A DNA stretch of 9,633 nt, from assembly GCA_021648225.1 (NCBI GenBank), contig JAKITE010000111.1:1-9633 (forward strand). The letters are read 5' to 3'. A program made the position numbers and the translations under genes. The stretch comes from Paracoccaceae bacterium. GTDB lineage: Bacteria; Pseudomonadota; Alphaproteobacteria; Rhodobacterales; Rhodobacteraceae. The notes below the pieces were generated by a model. It saw only the letters and a program-made list of their open reading frames with translations. It searched no databases and was not told the DNA's origin. Positions 5,742 to 9,633 of the stretch are shown here, one piece after another; the first letter of the stretch is position 1; each line of letters begins with the position of its first letter.

Positions 5742-7148
5742 GTGGCATTTTACACCCATATTTCGGGTAAAACCCTGATTATCGCGCCTTTCCCACCACG
5801 CCAATATGCGGCGGCACAACAGGCCGCCGAACTTGTGCATGCGCTCGATTCGGCGGGGCTAGAGGTCAAAACCCTGTCATCGGTCATCCCGACCTATAGC
5901 GAACAGTTTCTGCATTATTGCCCCAAAAAACGGTTTGAACCGCATGTGAAACAGATTATCGGCGAAAACCACTTGCTTTGTGTGATTTTCCCACAAGCAT
6001 TGGGGTTTGAAAATATCCAGCAGGACCGTTGGAAACACCGCCGTATCGAAGAATTCCGTCGGCTAAAATTTTTGGCATTGATTGCATTTCGCAAGCCAAA
6101 AACCGTGATTGTTTACCCGACCGGGTTTTCACCATTGGCCCGAATGGCCTGTTTTGCAATCGCCATTGCCGCGCGTGTTTTACGGCCAAATTCCGTGCGC
6201 CTGGTAAATAAAAAACATCGCGGGGTCAGGCTTGCTGAAAAAATACTGGGCTGCAAAATTGCCCCCCCCAATAGCGCGCTCATTGAAAAAACCGTCTTTC
6301 GTCTGGCCAATAAAACCGAGAGCATCCGGCTGACACCGGCTTGGTTGCGAAACGCAATAAGCAGCTTGCCTGCGGATACAGATTTGAAATCGGATTTGCA
6401 GGTTTTACAATCTGTGGTGATGCGTCTTGCCAAAAAATCGATGCCGTTTCAGGATGTTTCATCGAATTTTTCCGATGGTGATATTACCGACGATATTTCC
6501 GATCTCGCACAGCAAATTCCGATTTCGCGTTTTATGGAGCATCTGAATTTCAAATCCAGAAAAAACCGGCGTTTTAATCTTGCCACAACCGATGAGCGCA
6601 TAGGATATTTACATTGGTATATGATTCAAGGGCCAGCCAAAAACCAACATCCCTTACCACTGAATGCTTCGGTTTTTAAGGCATTCAGAAATGATTGCAA
6701 AAACCGCGCCGATCTTGAAAAGGTTGCGGCACTGCGCCAGCCTGATACAAAAGACGTTATTCTTCCGGCCTATTTCCTGTCTTTACTGCATTGCTATCCG
6801 CAAAAATACGGCAATCAGAATCTGGATCAAAACATCGGGCGCATTGCTTTTGCATTTCAGGTGATTGTCGCACATGCCCGGTTCAACACCAATATCGACT
6901 TTATCGGCGACAGTCTGGCCAGCTATTTTTCAGCCCCGGTTGGTGGTATCAAAGGTAATTTAACACGCTTTGAATTACTGGCCTGTATTTTGGCCCATGC
7001 CCCGACAAAAACCCGAAAATGCCTGGAGGCACCGTGGCAATCAGCCGGTTTATCAGCTTGGTTTTCCCGGCTTGGCCAACACGGATACCCGTTGTTAGCT
7101 GCGTTTTCATCAGCCCCCCCCCTGCCCCCGCGCTTGAGGTTTTTGTAA
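5742..7148 (+). CDS. Glycosyltransferase, N-terminal part (upstream frame of a split gene)
   Basis: This 468-residue frame is probably the first part of an about 825-residue glycosyltransferase. It starts at GTG 5742 with GAGG at 5733-5736. Residues 11-50 (TLIIAPFPPR...) and 121-150 (TVIVYPTGFSP...) alternate beta-strand-like and helical stretches and look like a Rossmann-type GT-B half domain. Residues 200-455 are mostly helical and contain a motif twice: FNLATTDERIGYLHWYMIQG (278-297) and KCLEAPWQSAGLSAWFSRLG (426-445), both with W-Y/F and a following G and P-L. Such repeats precede GT4 domains in some exopolysaccharide proteins. The last eight residues (LPPRLRFL) follow a run of nine C (7114-7122) and look out of frame; the matching continuation is in the -1 frame. 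A second C run of eight (6262-6269) also lies inside. No signal peptide is seen. Without the shift the product lacks the catalytic domain. Confidence 0.7.
   Translation: MAFYTHISGKTLIIAPFPPRQYAAAQQAAELVHALDSAGLEVKTLSSVIPTYSEQFLHYCPKKRFEPHVKQIIGENHLLCVIFPQALGFENIQQDRWKHRRIEEFRRLKFLALIAFRKPKTVIVYPTGFSPLARMACFAIAIAARVLRPNSVRLVNKKHRGVRLAEKILGCKIAPPNSALIEKTVFRLANKTESIRLTPAWLRNAISSLPADTDLKSDLQVLQSVVMRLAKKSMPFQDVSSNFSDGDITDDISDLAQQIPISRFMEHLNFKSRKNRRFNLATTDERIGYLHWYMIQGPAKNQHPLPLNASVFKAFRNDCKNRADLEKVAALRQPDTKDVILPAYFLSLLHCYPQKYGNQNLDQNIGRIAFAFQVIVAHARFNTNIDFIGDSLASYFSAPVGGIKGNLTRFELLACILAHAPTKTRKCLEAPWQSAGLSAWFSRLGQHGYPLLAAFSSAPPLPPRLRFL
6262..6269 (+). repeat. Run of eight C inside the glycosyltransferase gene
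   Basis: Eight C in a row encode part of I-A-P-P-N (residues 173-177 of the first part). The frame continues normally across it in this sequence. It is a second slippage-prone tract within the same gene as the nine-C run. Confidence 0.7.
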
Positions 7149-8218
7149 CCGGTGCTGCATCCAATGAAACCGGTTTGGCCCGAAACCAAAAGATGAGCCA
7201 GCAGGCGATGGGCAAAATCACCCCCGAAATGCCGGTATATTTGCACCATGTGAATGCTGACCAAATTCCGTCACAGGTTTTCAGCAACACCCAAAAAGAC
7301 GCTTTCCATATCGGGTTTTTATTGTGGGAATTGGAGAAAACCCCGAAATCCCATGATCTGGCCAATCAATATCTGGATGAAATCTGGACCCCTTCCAGGT
7401 TTGTGCAACGCATCTATCAAAAAGCCTATAACCGGCCCATTACCATGATTGGCAAAGGTTTTGATCTGCCCGATGTGCAGCCCATGGACCTGACCACTTA
7501 CGGATTTAATCCATCGGATACTGTATTTTTGATGTGTTTTGATATCCATTCCTCGGTGGCACGCAAAAACCCTTTGGCGGCAATTACCGCATTTCAACAG
7601 GCGTTTCCCGATAAAAAAGATGTCCGGTTTATTTTGAAAACCACCCCCGCGCCACAACAACACTGGGGGGACCCCGAGGGCCAAATGCAAATGATCAAGC
7701 GCATGGCCAAGTGGGACCCCAGAATTGTCATTGACCAGCGGATGTTGCCGTTTAATGATCTTTTAGGGTTGATCCGTGGCGCCGATTGCATTGTTTCACC
7801 GCACCGTTCCGAAGGGTTCGGGTATTTTCCGGCTTATGCGCTGAAATATGCCAAGCCTTTGATTGTTACGGATTATTCGGGCAGTCAGGATTTTTGCACC
7901 GCTGAAACAGCCTTTCCGGTGCCGTGCCAGATGGTCAAAGCAAAAAAATCGGCAATCATTTCACCAATTAACGGGGTTTACTGGGCCGAGATTAACCAAA
8001 CCGCACTGATCAACACATTGCGCCGGGTTTATGAAAATATGCCCGCTGCACATCTCCGTGCCCAAAACGGGCAGGCTTTGATGCAGGATTATTATTCCAC
8101 GGATGCATTGGCAAAACGGTATCGCACAAGGTTTGATGAGCTTGGCATTACCGCAAGCCCCTTAACCAGGCGCTCTTGCAATGTTCCCGTGTCGGATGAT
8201 CAAAATGCACCCGGATAA
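7019..8218 (+). CDS. Glycosyltransferase family 4-type domain, C-terminal part (downstream frame of a split gene)
   Basis: The first plausible independent starts are ATG 7019 and GTG 7034, the latter with GGAGG four bases upstream, but residues 1-34 look like a shadow of the upstream frame. From about residue 38 the frame is a convincing GT1/GT4-type transferase: VFVTGAASNETGLARN (41-56), LLWELEK (101-107), LDEIWTPSRFV (119-129), RKNPLAAITAF (182-192) and PHRSEGFGYFPAYALKYAKP (261-280) followed by TDYSGSQDF. These correspond to the acceptor side, the hinge and the nucleotide-sugar site of a GT-B enzyme, which would act in polysaccharide or surface glycan synthesis. The EX7E motif is incomplete: E265 is present, but the second Glu position is Tyr 273. 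Joining at the C run (7114-7122) gives a continuous protein with the upstream frame. Whether this part is made alone is uncertain. Confidence 0.8.
   Translation: MPGGTVAISRFISLVFPAWPTRIPVVSCVFISPPPAPALEVFVTGAASNETGLARNQKMSQQAMGKITPEMPVYLHHVNADQIPSQVFSNTQKDAFHIGFLLWELEKTPKSHDLANQYLDEIWTPSRFVQRIYQKAYNRPITMIGKGFDLPDVQPMDLTTYGFNPSDTVFLMCFDIHSSVARKNPLAAITAFQQAFPDKKDVRFILKTTPAPQQHWGDPEGQMQMIKRMAKWDPRIVIDQRMLPFNDLLGLIRGADCIVSPHRSEGFGYFPAYALKYAKPLIVTDYSGSQDFCTAETAFPVPCQMVKAKKSAIISPINGVYWAEINQTALINTLRRVYENMPAAHLRAQNGQALMQDYYSTDALAKRYRTRFDELGITASPLTRRSCNVPVSDDQNAPG
7114..7122 (+). repeat. Run of nine C at the frame change of the glycosyltransferase gene
   Basis: Nine C in a row sit exactly where the coding signal moves from the upstream frame to the -1 frame. 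Adding one C, or slipping back one base, joins residue P460 of the first part to the P-A-P-A-L-E-V-F stretch of the second. Homopolymer tracts of this length are prone to slipped-strand change during replication and also to sequencing error. Confidence 0.75.
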
Positions 8219-8316
8219 ACCGATTGCGCGCAGCACCTGTTGGCGGTTGTTGAAATTTGCCGGCAACGCGGCGGACCGGATGGTTGAATTTAACGACCCG
8301 AAGCCGGGGGTATGCT

Positions 8317-8511
8317 TTAACCTTTTGGCAAAACACCACGGGCTTTGTTGGCAGCGGCGATCAGCTCTTCAGCTATTTCCACGGCCTCATCGGGGTCGAA
8401 ATCCAGTGGCAACTGGTATTCCGGGGTTTCCACATACAGCCGGACCATGCCCTGATCGGTTGGCCCGATTTGCAAATTGGCGGCGATTTCGCTTGGTTTA
8501 TTGATGCTCAT
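8317..8511 (-). CDS. Small conserved protein, DUF6324-like
   Basis: The protein is 64 residues, starting MSINKPSEIAANLQIG and ending in VLPKG. The start at 8511 is chosen because AGAGGA lies seven bases upstream (8519-8524) and because the residues before it look unlike the rest; a longer frame reaches 8568 without a ribosome binding site. The sequence has a short beta-like stretch (MVRLYVETPEYQLPLDF) followed by an acidic amphipathic helix (DPDEAVEIAEELIAAANKA). No signal peptide, cysteine pair or membrane helix is present. I associate this pattern with a small Rhodobacteraceae family of unknown function (DUF6324), from memory and not by search. It converges on the glycosyltransferase gene with a 98-base gap and no clear terminator. 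It is divergent from tRNA-His. Confidence 0.65.
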   Translation of the reverse strand: MSINKPSEIAANLQIGPTDQGMVRLYVETPEYQLPLDFDPDEAVEIAEELIAAANKARGVLPKG

Positions 8512-8557
8512 AATGCAGTCCTCTTTCAAAAACTGTGCTATCGCCCCGAATTCAAAG

Positions 8558-8590
8558 TTGCAAGCCAAAGACCAAACTCTTTGCTTGCAA
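8558..8590. repeat. Inverted repeat between the small protein gene and tRNA-His
   Basis: TTGCAAG-C-CAAAG (8558-8570) and CTTTG-CTTGCAA (8579-8590) are complementary over 12 bp with a single bulged C and an eight-base loop. There is no T run on either side, so it is not a simple terminator. It lies in the divergent control region: about 50 bases upstream of the small protein's start, and its right arm supplies a possible -35 TTGCAA (8585-8590) for tRNA-His. Confidence 0.5.
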
Positions 8591-8624
8591 TCACTGCCAT
8601 GCGGTTGTAATTCACCCTCACGGT

Positions 8625-8701
8625 GCCGGCGTAGCTCAGTAGGTTAGAGCGCTTGATTGTGGATCAAGAGGCCCCCTGTTCAAATCAGGGCGCTGGTACC
8701 A
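8625..8701 (+). tRNA. tRNA-His (anticodon GTG)
   Basis: A full cloverleaf can be drawn. The acceptor stem pairs GCCGGCG (8625-8631) with CGCTGGT (8691-8697), including two G-U pairs. The D arm pairs GCTC (8634-8637) with GAGC (8647-8650). The anticodon stem pairs CTTGA (8652-8656) with TCAAG (8664-8668) around TTGTGGA, giving anticodon GTG (8659-8661). The T arm pairs CCCTG (8674-8678) with CAGGG (8686-8690) around TTCAAAT. The discriminator is A (8698) and CCA is encoded (8699-8701). Most bacterial tRNA-His have an extra G at -1 facing C73; here -1 is T and position 73 is A, the form known from Alphaproteobacteria. A T run follows at once, which may help to end transcription. Confidence 0.95.
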
Positions 8702-8960
8702 TTTTTCTGGGCATTTTTGATATGGCTTTAAGTAGCTTACGGGGTAACCGGTTAGCTATGCTGGGTGTTGTCACCGGAAAACAAGTGCTCGGTGTCACCG
8801 TGTTGTCACTCGGAAATAGTGACAGGATCACAGGGAATCGGCGTTGAATAGCATCTTGGATTGATCCCGGCACATTCAGCACCCCGTAAAGTAACCTTTG
8901 ACCGCAAGCACCGACATATCCACCGCTTCTTGCGGTAATAGCTGAGCACCGTTAAGCACA
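8702..8960. other. Gene-free interval with repeats and possible RNA structure
   Basis: No convincing coding region is seen on either strand in this stretch. It contains GTGTTGTCAC followed by CGGAAA or TCGGAAA twice (8765-8780 and 8800-8816), a CGGTGTCACCG palindrome between them (8790-8800), an inverted repeat GTCACT/AGTGAC (8805-8810 with 8818-8823), and a 9-bp complementarity TTACGGGGT (8737-8745) with ACCCCGTAA (8881-8889) that would enclose them all. TAACCGGTTA (8745-8754) is a perfect palindrome. It could be a structured RNA or a cluster of operator-like sites; I do not recognise a known family. Confidence 0.4.
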
Positions 8961-8997
8961 GAAAAACGGCGGTCTGGATATTGCCCAAACCGCCGTT
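8961..8997 (-). terminator. Rho-independent terminator of the cold-shock gene
   Basis: On the minus strand AACGGCGGT (8997-8989) and ACCGCCGTT (8973-8965) form a perfect 9-bp GC-rich stem, followed by a T run (8966-8962). The loop of 15 bases can partly pair inside (TGG with CCA). It lies 41 bases beyond the cold-shock stop codon, making it the likely end of that transcript. Confidence 0.85.
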
Positions 8998-9011
8998 CTG
9001 AAAATTCTATG

Positions 9012-9029
9012 TGACGGAAACCTCCGTCA
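9012..9029. repeat. Short perfect hairpin in the cold-shock 3' region
   Basis: TGACGGA (9012-9018) and TCCGTCA (9023-9029) pair perfectly over 7 bp with a four-base loop. It lies between the cold-shock stop codon and the stronger terminator. On the minus strand no T run follows it, so it more likely stabilises the 3' end or is an auxiliary structure. It shares a decamer with the gene's leader (see findings). Confidence 0.55.
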
Positions 9030-9037
9030 AAATCAAC

Positions 9038-9244
9038 CTACACCAGTGCGAGCTGGGATGCTGATTCTTTGCCGTTACGACCTGTTTCCAGTTCGTAAGT
9101 TACTTTCTGGTTATCGTCCAAACCGGAAAGACCTGCTTGCTCAACCGCAGAAATGTGTACAAACACATCGTTGCCGCCATTTTCTGGCTGAATGAAGCCG
9201 AAGCCTTTTGAAGGGTTAAACCATTTTACGGTGCCGTTAGCCAT
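9038..9244 (-). CDS. cspA: Cold-shock domain protein (CspA family)
   Basis: This 68-residue protein is a single cold-shock domain, which binds single-stranded RNA and DNA in the cytoplasm and acts as an RNA chaperone. MANGTVKWFNPSKGFGFIQP opens the domain; RNP1 is KGFGFI (13-18) and RNP2 is VFVHIS (27-32), both complete, with the expected aromatic residues W8, F9, F15, F17 and F28. The length equals that of ordinary bacterial CspA proteins. The start at 9244 is chosen because AGGAG lies seven bases upstream and because the domain begins there; a longer frame to 9382 only adds non-homologous residues from the leader. A promoter and an about 119-base leader precede it and a strong terminator follows it, so it is monocistronic. 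Whether it is cold-induced or constitutive cannot be told from sequence. Confidence 0.96.
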   Translation of the reverse strand: MANGTVKWFNPSKGFGFIQPENGGNDVFVHISAVEQAGLSGLDDNQKVTYELETGRNGKESASQLALV

Positions 9245-9369
9245 CCGCTTATCTCCTAATAAATGCCACCCGCAAAACGCGGTGACTCTGGTGCAGCGTG
9301 ATCTTAAGTAGAAATCAACGAACTGCAAAAGGAGTCGGAAACCTCGGTGAAAGAATACTTCACGCAACG

Positions 9370-9398
9370 TACATAGGATCAAAGTATCGCAGTTGCAA
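9370..9398 (-). promoter_or_regulatory. Probable cold-shock gene promoter
   Basis: On the minus strand TTGCAA (9398-9393) and TATGTA (9375-9370) are 17 bases apart, a good sigma-70-type pair. Transcription would start near 9363, giving a leader of about 119 bases before the ATG. Long leaders are common in cold-shock mRNAs, where they control stability and translation by temperature. Confidence 0.6.
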
Positions 9399-9440
9399 GG
9401 TGTTACTTTGTTAACCCATGGAAATTAATTGGTCACCGAC

Positions 9441-9456
9441 GGTCTCCCGGGGGACC
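9441..9456. repeat. GC-rich palindrome upstream of the cold-shock promoter
   Basis: GGTCTCCCGGGGGACC is a 16-base palindrome with one T-G wobble, and TTGGTC (9429-9434) can alternatively pair with GACCAA just after it. It lies between the cold-shock promoter and the IS end. Its role is unknown; it may be a remnant of a terminator or operator of the region interrupted by the IS. Confidence 0.4.
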
Positions 9457-9499
9457 AAATTCACGTCCGCACAGTTACAGCGTTCTAGGGTCATAGAGG

Positions 9500-9633
9500 T
9501 GGTCCTACTATTTTGACCAGCTAGCAGCGTAAATAAGATGAATCTGATTTCATTGTTATGCTGCTAATTTTGTTGGTTCTGCTTTTCTGTCATAGACCTC
9601 GCTGGGCGTCAATATGCCGTGGGTAGAATGGGG
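9500..9633 (-). mobile_element. IS3-family element, right end (partial)
   Basis: The tail of an IS3-type transposase lies at 9556-9633 and is followed on the minus strand by a non-coding end. The end is placed at about 9500 because TGGTCCTACTATTTTGACC (9500-9518) begins with TG, as IS3-family inverted repeats do, and has the look of a terminal repeat. The other end is outside the window, so the repeat and the target duplication could not be checked. The boundary is uncertain by some tens of bases. Confidence 0.5.
9556..9633 (-). CDS. IS3-family transposase, C-terminal fragment
   Basis: The last 25 codons and stop (TAA, 9558-9556) of a minus-strand frame that enters from beyond the window are visible: PHSTHGILTPSEVYDRK followed by a short tail ending KLAA. 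The H-S-x-x-G-x-L-T-P-x-E-x-Y/F pattern is the standard ending of the integrase-core transposase (OrfB) of IS3-family elements, which cuts and joins DNA to move the element. The catalytic DDE residues lie outside the window, so it is not possible to say whether the enzyme is intact. It is separated from the cold-shock gene by about 310 bases. Confidence 0.75.
   Translation of the reverse strand, partial: PHSTHGILTPSEVYDRKAEPTKLAA

Noticed and set aside
7019..7123. The first 35 residues of the downstream glycosyltransferase frame as a true N terminus
   Set aside because: They overlap the upstream frame, which has the better motif content here, and show no transferase features before the C run. 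GTG 7034 has a nearby GGAGG, so an independent start is not fully excluded.
8257..8266. TTGCCGGCAA palindrome between the convergent genes as a terminator
   Set aside because: It has no loop and no T run, so it does not make a credible hairpin terminator.
8181..8610. Two plus-strand open frames (8181-8504 and 8257-8610)
   Set aside because: They are antisense shadows of the small minus-strand gene, which has a good ribosome binding site and family-like sequence.
8702..8960. A CRISPR-like array based on the GTGTTGTCAC repeats
   Set aside because: Only two imperfect copies with one spacing are present, and no cas gene is nearby.
8625..8960. tRNA-His as an integration site for a genomic island
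   Set aside because: No second copy of the tRNA 3' end and no integrase gene are visible in the window.
9245..9382. A 46-residue N-terminal extension of the cold-shock protein
   Set aside because: The extension has no domain similarity, lies in the leader after the promoter, and the standard start has a proper ribosome binding site.

Overview
The window looks like a chromosomal segment of an alphaproteobacterium, most likely a member of the Rhodobacteraceae (Roseobacter-type). The evidence is a PhnC/PhnD/PhnE-PhnE transporter of the form common there, a 6S RNA directly upstream of the 5-formyltetrahydrofolate cyclo-ligase gene, a tRNA-His that lacks the usual extra 5' G and carries A73, a small protein resembling a Rhodobacteraceae family, and TTGCAA-type promoters. 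Base composition appears moderate by eye (near 50% G+C); no database search was possible.

Layout. Bases 1-165 are the tail of a drug/metabolite-type (EamA) transporter. Bases 166-441 are a control region with a Pho-box-like array of TGACA half-sites, a 10-bp palindrome, and a perfect hairpin that buries the phnD ribosome binding site. Bases 442-3980 encode a four-gene ABC importer: phnD (binding protein), a strong intercistronic hairpin, phnC (ATPase), and two different PhnE permeases. The last three genes overlap or nearly overlap at their stops and starts. A class IIA HAD-like hydrolase (3990-4898) follows 9 bases later and overlaps the tail of the convergent cyclo-ligase gene (4891-5460, minus) by 8 bases. 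Together these suggest a phosphate-starvation-responsive operon for importing a phosphorus compound (phosphonate, phosphite, phosphate or a phosphate ester), with a possible phosphatase as the fifth member.

A 6S RNA (5476-5640, minus) lies upstream of the cyclo-ligase gene with its own promoter. In the opposite direction runs a large glycosyltransferase gene that is split into two overlapping reading frames (5742-7148 and 7019-8218). The reading frame shifts by -1 exactly where a run of nine C occurs (7114-7122); a run of eight C lies further upstream in the same gene. Rejoined, the product is about 825 residues: an N-terminal Rossmann-like part, a helical middle with a repeated motif, and a C-terminal GT4-type domain. 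This is the most interesting locus in the window: it is a recent frameshift, a sequencing error, a phase-variable switch or programmed slippage.

The right end holds a small conserved protein (minus), tRNA-His (plus), a gene-free stretch rich in GTCAC repeats and possible RNA structure, a cold-shock protein gene (minus) with a recognisable promoter, long leader and strong terminator, and finally the end of an IS3-family element (minus) that runs off the window.
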